Source: Alistipes sp. (GTDB lineage: Bacteria > Bacteroidota > Bacteroidia > Bacteroidales > Rikenellaceae). Taken from it: a DNA stretch of 41,560 nt. The stretch is from assembly GCA_017647025.1 (NCBI GenBank), contig JAGCLL010000104.1:1-41560 (forward strand), written 5' to 3'. The notes below the pieces were generated by a model. That model had not been told where the DNA came from. It saw only the letters and a program-made list of their open reading frames with translations, and did no database searches. Within the stretch, counting starts at the first letter, position 1; each line of letters starts with the position of its first letter. A program made the position numbers and the translations under genes. This document shows positions 34,873 to 41,560 of the stretch, piece after piece.

Positions 34873-35261
34873 TTAGGACGGAAGTTTGGTATTGAGCGCT
34901 GAGCCATCTCGGCAGCAGCAACCATCTCACTCTGTGTCTGTACCATACGGAGCATATCGCCAATGTCGTCGAAACCTCGCAACGAGGTACCTATCGGCAT
35001 ACGGCACTGTAACTCCAACTCGGCAAGGCGCTCACGCACCTCCTCCAACCCTTCGGGGATAGCGATATAGACGCAATCGACCTCGGTATACTCGGCAAAG
35101 AAGAGTGTCATCAATGCCGCCTTCTGTGCCGAAGGCACATAGCGCACTTCGATATTATCACGCATAACACCGCACATAGCGAGTCCTTGCAACGCCTCGA
35201 ACTCGCTTTTCGAGTCTTCCAGCGCAACTACGCCAACCTTTATATCTGAAATTGCAATCAT
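34869..35261 (-). CDS. RibH-like protein lacking the active-site segment
   Basis: A 130-residue protein. It can be aligned by eye to 6,7-dimethyl-8-ribityllumazine synthase: IKVGVVALEDSK (N-terminal strand), EVRYVPSAQKAALMTLFFA (matches the VPGAFEIPxAA region), VDCVYIAI (strand), RMPIGTS (GVPVIFG region) and MVAAAEMAQ (AIEMA helix). About 12 residues that hold the RGxTxHxD active-site loop in RibH are absent. It lies next to a TPR gene, the place where ribH sits in some Bacteroidales. So it is probably a diverged, non-catalytic paralogue. ATG 35261 is preferred over an upstream GTG at 35297. Function unknown. Confidence 0.6.
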   Translation of the reverse strand: MIAISDIKVGVVALEDSKSEFEALQGLAMCGVMRDNIEVRYVPSAQKAALMTLFFAEYTEVDCVYIAIPEGLEEVRERLAELELQCRMPIGTSLRGFDDIGDMLRMVQTQSEMVAAAEMAQRSIPNFRPN

Positions 35262-35282
35262 AAGTAAAAATAAGACGAAAGA

Positions 35283-35318
35283 GTTAAAATTCCTCACTCC
35301 TAACTCCTAACTACTCAC
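35283..35318. repeat. Short GTTAGGAG-type repeat
   Basis: On the minus strand this contains TTAGGAG twice, then TGAGGAATTTT. A related cluster (TTAGAGGCG, TTAGGGGCG, TTAGAGGAA, then TTTT) occurs after panD at 41113-41143. Both sit in intergenic DNA. Confidence 0.5.
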
Positions 35319-35322
35319 TATC

Positions 35323-35346
35323 AAAAAAGGCAGCCCAACGACTGCC
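35323..35346 (-). terminator. Intrinsic terminator after the TPR gene
   Basis: GGCAG (35329-35333) pairs with CTGCC (35342-35346). On the minus strand the stem is followed by TTTTTT (35328-35323). The stem is short (5 bp), so efficiency is uncertain. Confidence 0.6.
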
Positions 35347-35371
35347 CTTATATTACCCAATTAGGCATTTT

Positions 35372-36049
35372 TTAGTAGAGCAACTTCTCAGCCTCACGAG
35401 CCTCTGCCGAGTTTGGATACTTCTCGGCAACAGCCTTGTAGCAAGCCTTTGCAGCCTCAACATCGCCCTCAGCAGCAAGTGCAAGTCCCTGCTTGTAGAG
35501 GTAGAGAGGTGCAGTATAGTTATTCTCCGATGCAGCAACAGCCTTCTTGAAGAACTTTACAGCCTTTGCATAGTCGCCCTGCTCTACGGCTACATCACCC
35601 TGCAAACCGAGGTTCTGTGCATTTACAACCTCTGCTGCAAGACCACGAACCGCCTTATACTTTGCGAGATACTTTGCTGCATTCTCCAAATCTCCGAGGT
35701 GGAGGTAGCAGATACCAGCGCAGTGCTTTGCGATATTACCAGCCTTGGTTGAACCATACTCATCTGCTACGGCAAGGAAACCTGCTCCCGACTCGTCGCC
35801 ATTGAGTGCGAGGTCGTAGTTTGGAGTCTCACTTGCGAAGTGTTCCTGTGCAGCAACGATAAGTTCTGCTGCGGCAGCCTCGTTCTTATCCATTACCAAA
35901 TACTTGTAGGCGTAGCCACCTGCAACGAGAAGCAAAAGAGCAACAAGTGCAATAACAATCTTCTTGCCATTCTCCTCAAAAAATTTCTCGGTCTTGCTCA
36001 CCGCCTCGGCAACAACAACCTCTTCCTGATTTTGAACTTTCTTTGACAT
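35372..36049 (-). CDS. Membrane-anchored TPR protein
   Basis: A 225-residue protein with a cytoplasmic N-terminus, one transmembrane helix (about residues 30-52, KIVIALVALLLLVAGGYAYKYLV) and a periplasmic TPR-like domain (repeats around YLHLGDLENAAKYLAKYKAV, VAVEQGDYAKAVKFFKKAV and LAAEGDVEAAKACYKAVAEKYP). The architecture is like YfgM-type proteins. It may help protein folding or complex assembly at the inner membrane; the partner is unknown. It is upstream of the RibH-like gene with a weak terminator between, and is divergent from recF. Confidence 0.8.
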   Translation of the reverse strand: MSKKVQNQEEVVVAEAVSKTEKFFEENGKKIVIALVALLLLVAGGYAYKYLVMDKNEAAAAELIVAAQEHFASETPNYDLALNGDESGAGFLAVADEYGSTKAGNIAKHCAGICYLHLGDLENAAKYLAKYKAVRGLAAEVVNAQNLGLQGDVAVEQGDYAKAVKFFKKAVAASENNYTAPLYLYKQGLALAAEGDVEAAKACYKAVAEKYPNSAEAREAEKLLY

Positions 36050-36115
36050 AAATTATACTCTTATTTTTTTAGTTTATATTTCGTTCAATATGGACACAAT
36101 GCCCTTTACAACCGA

Positions 36116-36123
36116 CAAAAATA
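36116..36123 (-). promoter_or_regulatory. -7 element of the TPR gene
   Basis: TATTTTTG on the minus strand, about 66 nt upstream of the TPR start codon. A TTG lies about 21-22 bp further up. Divergent to the recF promoter. Confidence 0.5.
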
Positions 36124-36162
36124 CACTTTTTTTATAGAATAAACACAATTTTCAAGATTTTT

Positions 36163-36193
36163 TTTGTCTTACCACCAATTATTAGTACCTTCG
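36163..36193 (+). promoter_or_regulatory. Promoter of recF (TTTG-N19-TACCTTCG)
   Basis: TTTG at 36163-36166 and TACCTTCG at 36186-36193 with 19-bp spacing; the -7 box has one mismatch (C for T) to TAnnTTTG. The start codon is 22 nt below. Confidence 0.65.
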
Positions 36194-36214
36194 CAGTAGA
36201 AAAATAGAGCACAG

Positions 36215-37306
36215 ATGTACCTTTCACGACTTTCGTTACTTAACTTCAAGAATCTTGCGCAGGAGGAGTTGTTGCTCGACAAGGGCTTCAACTGTTTCGT
36301 GGGCGATAATGGCACCTGCAAGACAAATATCATCGATGCAGTATACTATCTCTCGATGTGTAAGTCGGCACTTGCTATGACCGACTCGCAGTGTGTGCGT
36401 CACGGTGAAAAATTCTTCGTTTTGGAGGGTGACTACCGCACCGACAATGACCGCCACGAAAAGGTTGTTTGCACCTATCAGCGTGGAGCAGCGAAGGTCG
36501 TAAAGCGCAATGACAAGGTCTACGAGCGATTGGCAGATCATATCGGCTTGGTGCCGGTGGTTATCGTCTCGCCTGCCGACTCCTCGCTTATCAGCGACTC
36601 GGCAGACGAGCGTCGCCGCTACATCAACTCCTTCATCTCGCAGTTAGACAAGAGTTACCTCGATGCTGCGGTGCGCTACAACACCGCCCTCGCTAACCGC
36701 AACAGTTACCTCAAAATGGGCTCTGACGAGGAGATGCTCCGCATCTATGATGCGCAGATGGCACCCGTAGCCGAAAAAATACATAAGGCTCGCTTGGAGA
36801 TTACCGAATTGCTCTACCCTCTCGTTTGCGAATACTACCGAGCCTTATCTGACGACCACGAAGAGGTGGAGTTGGAGTATCGCTCGGAGTTGAACAACGC
36901 CTCTCTCGAAGAACTTTTGCAAGGCTCACGAGAGAAGGATAGGGTTATGGGATTTACCAACTGCGGAGTGCATCGTGATGATTTACGCTTCTCGATTGGC
37001 GGATATGCCCTTCGTAAATATGGCTCGCAAGGACAGCAGAAATCCTTCCTCATTGCTCTCAAACTCGCCCAGTACCGCATTATTGCGCAGGCTTGTGGCG
37101 AGAAGCCGATATTATTGCTCGACGATTTGTTCGACAAACTCGACGAGAGCCGAGTTTCTCGCCTTATCGAGTTGGTCAAGGGCGAGGAGTTTGGTCAGGT
37201 GATTATCACCGACTGCAATGGCGAGCGAATGGGCAACATCCTCCACAAGGCAGAGTGCAGTTATAAGTTGTTTAATGTAACCTACGGCGAGGTCATAAAG
37301 GAGTAA
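36215..37306 (+). CDS. recF: DNA replication/repair protein RecF
   Basis: A 363-residue ABC-type ATPase that binds ssDNA-dsDNA junctions and loads RecA with RecO and RecR. The C-terminal signature is YGSQGQQKSFLIALKLAQ (from about residue 269) and Walker B is PILLLDDLFDKLDESR (about 296-311). Walker A reads G30-D-N-G-T-C35-K36-T37, with Cys replacing the glycine before the Lys-Thr that is nearly invariant in P-loops (usually GxNGxGKT). That is a single base (TGC vs GGC). The rest of the protein is intact and normal in length. The start is ATG 36215. The DUF721 gene follows at 11 nt. Confidence 0.95.
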   Translation: MYLSRLSLLNFKNLAQEELLLDKGFNCFVGDNGTCKTNIIDAVYYLSMCKSALAMTDSQCVRHGEKFFVLEGDYRTDNDRHEKVVCTYQRGAAKVVKRNDKVYERLADHIGLVPVVIVSPADSSLISDSADERRRYINSFISQLDKSYLDAAVRYNTALANRNSYLKMGSDEEMLRIYDAQMAPVAEKIHKARLEITELLYPLVCEYYRALSDDHEEVELEYRSELNNASLEELLQGSREKDRVMGFTNCGVHRDDLRFSIGGYALRKYGSQGQQKSFLIALKLAQYRIIAQACGEKPILLLDDLFDKLDESRVSRLIELVKGEEFGQVIITDCNGERMGNILHKAECSYKLFNVTYGEVIKE

Positions 37307-37317
37307 TTATATTAGGT

Positions 37318-37608
37318 ATGAAACGCACCAAAGCACAACCCATAGGCGCACTGCTCGACAACCTCTTCAAGAGTCCTGATGTAGCACGCAAAATTGCCGA
37401 AGGCTCACTTCCGCACATATGGCGTGAGGTTACGGGCGAGGTGGTTGCAGCCAACACCCGTCAGGTGCGCTTTGTGCGAGGCACGCTCTATGTCCATATC
37501 GCATCGAGCATTCTGCGAAGCGAATTGATGATGCAGAGAGAGGCTCTTGTGCGCTCAATAAACAAACATCTTGGCACAGACCTTGTGCAGAGTGTCGTGG
37601 TTCAATAA
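37318..37608 (+). CDS. DUF721/DciA-like protein
   Basis: A 96-residue small protein with DUF721 features: LDNLFKSPDVARKIAEGSLPHIWREVTGEVVA, then TRQVRFVRGTLYVHIASS and LRSELMMQREALVRSIN. DUF721 proteins include DciA, a loader of the replicative helicase in bacteria without DnaC. Its place after recF is common in Bacteroidetes. The start is ATG 37318. DciA role is inferred from the family. Confidence 0.82.
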   Translation: MKRTKAQPIGALLDNLFKSPDVARKIAEGSLPHIWREVTGEVVAANTRQVRFVRGTLYVHIASSILRSELMMQREALVRSINKHLGTDLVQSVVVQ

Positions 37609-37651
37609 GAGCAACATTTGACCATTTCCGATTTTTATTAAAAAATTTTAT

Positions 37652-37659
37652 TATCTTTG
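37652..37659 (+). promoter_or_regulatory. -7 element of the radical SAM gene
   Basis: TATCTTTG, 22 nt upstream of ATG 37682. No clear -33 box. Confidence 0.45.
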
Positions 37660-37681
37660 CAGTGCAAAGGGTGCAAGATTA

Positions 37682-38449
37682 ATGCTATTTACAGACATCA
37701 TATATGGTCCTATTCGTTCACGCCGCTTGGGCATCTCGCTTGGCGTGAATTTGTTGCCTCTTCACTCGAAGTTGTGCAACTTTGACTGTATATATTGCGA
37801 GTGTGGATGGAACGACGACAATCGTAGCGAAAGACCTCGATTTAACTCACGAGAGGATATTCGCACCGCTCTCGAATGTACCCTCACAAAGATGCAAAGC
37901 GATGGGCAACTCCCCGATGTAATAACCTTTGCTGGCAATGGTGAGCCGACTATTCACCCCGAATTCGAGGGTATCATCGACGACACCATAGCCCTTCGTG
38001 ATAGACTTGCACCAATGGCGAAAGTGTCGGTTTTGAGCAATGCCACACAACTCCACCGTGAGGATGTGCGAAATGCCCTCCATAAAGTGGATAATCCGAT
38101 ACTAAAACTCGACTCGGCAATAGATGCTACGGCACATATCATTAACAAACCTTGCGGCAACTACTCGGTGGAAAATATCGTCAAGCAACTTGAAGAATTT
38201 GGCAGAGAGTTTGTGCTGCAAACGATGTTTCTGCGAGGCGAGTACAATGGTGAATATATCGACAACACGACCGAGCGAGAGTTCCTGGCTTGGGCAGCAG
38301 TAGTTGAGCATCTCCGACCGAGAAAAGTGATGGTCTATTCGATAGACCGTGCAACCCCTTGCAAAACATTGCAAAAGGTTGAGCGTGAAGAACTTGAAAA
38401 AATCGCCAACAAGATAATAGACCTTGGTATTGAGTGTTCTGCGGTTTAG
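37682..38449 (+). CDS. Radical SAM protein (COG0731-like)
   Basis: A 255-residue radical SAM enzyme. The [4Fe-4S] cluster ligands are in LCNFDCIYCECGW (CX3CX2C). The N-terminal IIYGPIRSRRLGISLGVNLLP and the FAGNGEPTIHP motif fit the COG0731-type (wyosine-synthetase-related) family. It may modify RNA or another substrate; no partner is visible. It overlaps no other gene; the transporter starts at 38509, 59 nt downstream. The start is ATG 37682. Confidence 0.82.
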   Translation: MLFTDIIYGPIRSRRLGISLGVNLLPLHSKLCNFDCIYCECGWNDDNRSERPRFNSREDIRTALECTLTKMQSDGQLPDVITFAGNGEPTIHPEFEGIIDDTIALRDRLAPMAKVSVLSNATQLHREDVRNALHKVDNPILKLDSAIDATAHIINKPCGNYSVENIVKQLEEFGREFVLQTMFLRGEYNGEYIDNTTEREFLAWAAVVEHLRPRKVMVYSIDRATPCKTLQKVEREELEKIANKIIDLGIECSAV

Positions 38450-38508
38450 TCTTTTTTTGTGAATTAGACACCATGAGCAGACCGAGGTGTTTAACACAAA
38501 AAGGACAA

Positions 38509-39819
38509 ATGTACAATATAGAACTACATCTTTTAATTCCATTCGTGGTAATGTTGCTGTCGATAGCACTTATGCCACTCATCGCTCCACGACTTTGGGG
38601 TAAAAACATCAACAAACTAATTTTCGTGCTTCTGATTGCTCTGCCTACGGCAATAATGCTTACCAGAGCAGGCTTGGGCGAGAAGTTACAGGAGCAAATG
38701 CTCTACGACTACATCCCGTTCATTGCCCTTTTGGCTGCACTATATGTGGTTACTGGCGGTATTCACATCCACTACTCCACCACTCCAACGCCTATCGTTA
38801 ACGCTGCTATTATGTTCATCGGCTACGGATTGGCATCGGTTGTAGGTACTACGGGTGCGGCGATGTTGCTCATTCGCCCTCTGCTGGAAATCAATCGTGA
38901 CCGAGAGTATAAAATTCACACCATCCTCTTCTTTATCGCAATGGTGGCAAATTGCGGCGGAGTACTCACCCCGCTGGGTGATCCACCTTTGTTTCTGCTC
39001 TATTTGCGAGGTGCGGAGTTTTCGTGGTTTCAGACACTCTTTCCGCAGTGGGTTTTCGTAGGCTCAATTTTACTCTTTGTTTATGTAGCAATTGACACTT
39101 ACATCTGGAAGCACAAGGAGGTTATTGGAGTGCGCCCTCGCTCCGAAAACGAGGGAGATGAGCCGATAAAAATCTCATTTTCAGGCGCAATAAACCTCTT
39201 CTATCTATCGGCAATTTTGCTCGCAGTGGCATTTATAAACCCTGCGGAAATTCCAGCAATAGCAGAAGAAGGCGCTCCTTGGTATATGCGTTTTTTGCGA
39301 GAGATTGTGCTGATTATGGTGCTACTATTCTCGATTGCAACAACACACGAGAATGTGCGTAAACTAAACCACTTCTCGTGGGAACCAATCGCCGAAGTGG
39401 CAATACTCTTCATCGGTATCTTCGTAACGATGACACCCGCCCTGCTCTATCTGAATGAAAACGCCTCACTGCTCGGCATCACCAAACCTATTCAGTTCTT
39501 CTTTGCATCGGGAACGCTCAGTTCATTCCTCGACAACGCCCCTACGGCAGTGGCATTCCATACCGTAGCCGGAGGTTTGCCAATATCGGAGGGCGCTCCT
39601 CTAATGGCAGGCGTACCCGAAGATATGCTTACGGCGATAGCACTCGGCTCGGTGTTGTTTGGTGCGATGACCTACATCGGAAATGGCCCCAATTTTATGG
39701 TTAAGGCTGTGGCTGAAAACGACGGCGTGCGTATGCCTTCCTTCTTTGGATACATCTTCAAATTCTCGATTATCTTCCTGCTTCCGACCTACATTTTGTT
39801 GGCATTGTTATTCTTTTAG
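38509..39819 (+). CDS. Sodium:proton antiporter / citrate-type ion transporter
   Basis: A 436-residue integral membrane protein with about 11-12 hydrophobic helices, of the IT (ion transporter) superfamily, close to the CitMHS_2/NhaD-like sodium:proton antiporters of Bacteroidetes. Conserved parts are MVANCGGVLTPLGDPPLFL and SSFLDNAPTAVAFH, each with polar residues in discontinuous helices that form the ion site. The start is ATG 38509 with AAGGA at 38501-38505; the longer start at 38434 overlaps the radical SAM gene and lacks a good RBS. Substrate (Na+ or a dicarboxylate) is not certain. Confidence 0.82.
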   Translation: MYNIELHLLIPFVVMLLSIALMPLIAPRLWGKNINKLIFVLLIALPTAIMLTRAGLGEKLQEQMLYDYIPFIALLAALYVVTGGIHIHYSTTPTPIVNAAIMFIGYGLASVVGTTGAAMLLIRPLLEINRDREYKIHTILFFIAMVANCGGVLTPLGDPPLFLLYLRGAEFSWFQTLFPQWVFVGSILLFVYVAIDTYIWKHKEVIGVRPRSENEGDEPIKISFSGAINLFYLSAILLAVAFINPAEIPAIAEEGAPWYMRFLREIVLIMVLLFSIATTHENVRKLNHFSWEPIAEVAILFIGIFVTMTPALLYLNENASLLGITKPIQFFFASGTLSSFLDNAPTAVAFHTVAGGLPISEGAPLMAGVPEDMLTAIALGSVLFGAMTYIGNGPNFMVKAVAENDGVRMPSFFGYIFKFSIIFLLPTYILLALLFF

Positions 39820-39830
39820 GGCTGAATACC

Positions 39831-39857
39831 AAAACAGAAAACAAAGTTTTCCGTTTT
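39831..39857 (+). terminator. AT-rich hairpin after the transporter gene
   Basis: AAAACAGAAAAC (39831-39842) pairs with GTTTTCCGTTTT (39846-39857) with one mismatch, followed by AGACTTTTTG. A weak terminator or a member of the TTTTCCG repeat family. Confidence 0.5.
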
Positions 39858-39863
39858 AGACTT

Positions 39864-39892
39864 TTTGTTTTCCGTTTGTTTTGCTATCTTTG
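39864..39892 (+). promoter_or_regulatory. Promoter of panC-panD
   Basis: TATCTTTG at 39885-39892 matches TAnnTTTG; TTTG at 39864-39867 lies 17 bp upstream, slightly short of the usual 19. ATG 39917 is 24 nt below. Confidence 0.6.
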
Positions 39893-39916
39893 CGCCCACA
39901 AGTATATACCCAACAG

Positions 39917-40753
39917 ATGAAAGCAGTTTCAACAGTTAAGGCGTTGCGAGAAGAACTCGCTCAACACCAAGGTAAAAAGATAGGCTTCGTTCCCACTATG
40001 GGGGCGTTGCACGAAGGGCACATCTCGCTCATAGAGCGTGCTCACAAGGAGTGCGACATTGTAGTATCGAGTGTATTTGTAAACCCAACACAATTCAACG
40101 ACAAAAACGACTTGCGCAACTACCCTCGTACCCCTGAGGCTGATGCTGCAATGCTCGAAGCCGCAGGCGTAGACTTCGTTCTCTTCCCTTCGGTGGAGGA
40201 GATATATCCAGAGCCCGATACTCGTCAGTTCGACTTCGGTCAGATTGACAAAGTAATGGAGGGTGCAACCCGCCCCGGACACTTCAATGGTGTGGCACAG
40301 GTTGTAAGCCGTTTGTTCGACATTGTTGAGCCTACTCACGCCTACTTCGGCGAGAAGGATTTTCAACAGATTGCCGTAATTCGTGCTATGATCAAGCAAC
40401 TCGACTACAATATCGAGATTATCGACTGCCCTATCATTCGTGACTTCGATGGCTTGGCTCGTTCATCACGCAACCTTCTTCTCACCCCTGCACATCGTGC
40501 CGCAGCACCACACATCTACGAGGTGTTGAGCGCAGCGGTAGCAAAGGTTGGCGAACTCTCGCCAGCAGAACTCACCGCTTGGGTAGTCGAGGAGGTGGAG
40601 AAGAACGAACTCTTGAAAGTTATTTATTTCGCCGCCGTAGATGCACTCTCTTTGCAGACTATTAACGAGTGGAGCGATTCGGAGCGTGTGCAGGGTTGCA
40701 TCGCTGTTCAGGCTGGCGGAATCAGATTAATTGACAACATTAAACTTAAATAA
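39917..40753 (+). CDS. panC: Pantothenate synthetase
   Basis: A 278-residue enzyme that joins pantoate and beta-alanine with ATP to form pantothenate. Motifs: [14 protein letters not shown] (HxGH type, residues 27-40), [17 protein letters not shown] and the [10 protein letters not shown] segment in the C-terminal half. The start is ATG 39917; an upstream start at 39881 overlaps the promoter. It is followed by panD at 4 nt, and PanD makes its beta-alanine substrate. Confidence 0.97.
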   Translation: MKAVSTVKALREELAQHQGKKIGFVPTMGALHEGHISLIERAHKECDIVVSSVFVNPTQFNDKNDLRNYPRTPEADAAMLEAAGVDFVLFPSVEEIYPEPDTRQFDFGQIDKVMEGATRPGHFNGVAQVVSRLFDIVEPTHAYFGEKDFQQIAVIRAMIKQLDYNIEIIDCPIIRDFDGLARSSRNLLLTPAHRAAAPHIYEVLSAAVAKVGELSPAELTAWVVEEVEKNELLKVIYFAAVDALSLQTINEWSDSERVQGCIAVQAGGIRLIDNIKLK

Positions 40754-40757
40754 GACG

Positions 40758-41111
40758 ATGTATATTGAGGTAATGAAGTCGAAGATTCACCGTGTGACGG
40801 TGACTCAGGCGAATGTCGACTATGTCGGCAGTATTACTATTGACTCGGAGTTATTAAAGGCTGCGAACATCATTCGTGGCGAGAAGGTACAGGTGGTAAA
40901 TGTTACTAATGGCGAGCGACTCGAAACCTACGCTATCCCTGGCGAGGCAGGTAGTGGCGTAATCTGTCTGAATGGCGCTGCGGCACATAAGGCAAGCGTT
41001 GGCGACATCGTAATTATCATCTCCTACGCTTCGATGGATTTCGAGGAGGCAAAATCGTTTGAACCAAATGTGATTTTCCCCGACACAGCGACCAATAAGT
41101 TGGTGAGATAA
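40758..41111 (+). CDS. panD: Aspartate 1-decarboxylase proenzyme
   Basis: A 117-residue pyruvoyl enzyme that turns aspartate into beta-alanine for PanC. The self-cleavage site is G24-S25 in [14 protein letters not shown], which gives the pyruvoyl-bearing alpha chain; the Lys in MKSKIHR and the catalytic Tyr in the ETYAIPG segment are present. Length is normal. The start is ATG 40758 (4 nt from panC); ATG 40773 (MKSKIHR) is an alternative. Followed by a hairpin repeat element at 41171. Confidence 0.96.
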   Translation: MYIEVMKSKIHRVTVTQANVDYVGSITIDSELLKAANIIRGEKVQVVNVTNGERLETYAIPGEAGSGVICLNGAAAHKASVGDIVIIISYASMDFEEAKSFEPNVIFPDTATNKLVR

Positions 41112-41170
41112 TTAGAGGCGTTAGGGGCGTTAGAGGAATTTTTAGTTCTATTAACACAGAAAATTAGAGG

Positions 41171-41272
41171 TAATTGAGGAAATTTTGCGCCAAGCAAGGC
41201 GATAAACCCGCAGCATAGTAAGCCTATGTGAGGAGTTTAGCGACCGAAGATTGGTGTAAAATTTACCAATTA
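41171..41272 (+). repeat. Hairpin repeat element, copy 2
   Basis: The second copy of the element at 27154-27276, between panD and the DUF456 gene. Outer stem: TAATTG (41171-41176)/CAATTA (41267-41272). Second stem: 41180-41193 with 41251-41264, 14 bp with two G-U-type pairs. Core: GGCG, TAAAC/GTTTA (41203-41207/41235-41239), CC/GG (41208-41209/41232-41233) and CATAG/CTATG (41214-41218/41224-41228) with the same TAAGC loop and the same bulged A. The TAAAC/GTTTA and CC/GG pairs differ from copy 1 but still pair. Confidence 0.85.
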
Positions 41273-41286
41273 GAATAATTTTATTT

Positions 41287-41560
41287 ATGGATACTTTGTT
41301 ATCAATTCTTGCCGTTATATTCGGTGTAGTGGGTTGTGTGGGTTGCATCGTACCCGTATTGCCTGGTGTGGCGTTGGCGTATGCAGGTTATGTCTGCTTG
41401 TACTTCTGCTCATACGCCGATATTTCGGTGGCTTGGTTGGTGGTATTCGGTGTGCTGACCGCTATTGTTTCGGTGCTCGACTATGTGTTGCCATCGTATA
41501 TGACCAAGAAGTTCGGTGGCTCGAAGGCTGGTGAGCGAGGTGCTATGGCGGGAGTTCTCG
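41287..41560 (+). CDS. DUF456 membrane protein, 3' end outside window
   Basis: The first 91 codons of a DUF456-type inner-membrane protein. It starts with MDTLLSILAVIFGVVGCVGC and contains LPGVALAYAGY, two transmembrane segments, then the family pattern SVLDYVLPSYMTKKFGGSKAG just before the edge. About 160 residues is usual for the family. Function unknown. The start codon lies 15 nt after hairpin element copy 2. Confidence 0.8.
   Translation, partial: MDTLLSILAVIFGVVGCVGCIVPVLPGVALAYAGYVCLYFCSYADISVAWLVVFGVLTAIVSVLDYVLPSYMTKKFGGSKAGERGAMAGVL

Noticed and set aside
35262..35297. GTG start of the RibH-like gene with an apparent hydrophobic N-terminus
   Set aside because: The extra residues come from the GTTAGGAG repeat and AT-rich DNA; ATG 35261 gives the RibH-like N-terminus.

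Overview
The window reads as chromosomal DNA of a Bacteroidales bacterium, most likely a gut Rikenellaceae/Alistipes-like species. The evidence is a SusC/SusD pair, BACON, DUF4290, DUF4954, DUF4458 and DUF4984 family proteins, promoters of the Bacteroidetes type (TTTG, about 19 bp, TAnnTTTG), weak Shine-Dalgarno use and moderate GC. The genus is an inference. No phage, IS element or CRISPR array is present.

Layout. 1-2055: 5' part of valS (minus). 2186-5738: feoB, its small Cys-rich partner and a secreted histidine phosphatase (plus). 5739-6221: a gene-free block of nested palindromic repeats ending in a tRNA-Thr gene (minus). 6375-7286: an EamA exporter. 7307-21961: a long minus-strand surface-protein locus. 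It has a SusC/SusD/DUF4984/BACON operon closed by a strong terminator, then two LRR/BACON lipoproteins, a subtilisin-like lipoprotein, a DUF1573 protein and a lipocalin-like lipoprotein. It carries no glycoside hydrolase and no sensor or sigma/anti-sigma pair, so I read it as a candidate protein- or peptide-utilisation locus.

22175-27092: typA (minus), then aroB and a DUF4954 beta-helix protein (plus). 27264-33486: a minus-strand run DUF4290, TlpA-like lipoprotein, lpxH, thyA, two secreted proteins, folA; the two secreted proteins split the thyA/folA pair. 33733-36049: an unusual sigma-54 activator-like protein, a RibH-like protein lacking the active-site segment, and a TPR membrane protein. 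36215-41560: recF, a DUF721 gene, a radical SAM gene, an ion transporter, panC, panD and the start of a DUF456 gene (plus).

The most interesting non-gene signal is a pair of about 100-bp hairpin elements (27154-27276 and 41171-41272). They share a core, keep pairing through compensatory base changes, and hold their wobble pairs in the orientation expected for plus-strand RNA. The second is the large palindrome whose outer arm is the 3' end of the tRNA-Thr gene. Several housekeeping proteins also lack canonical motif residues: RecF Walker A, FeoB G4, the thioredoxin CXXC, and the sigma-54 activator receiver/GAFTGA/HTH.
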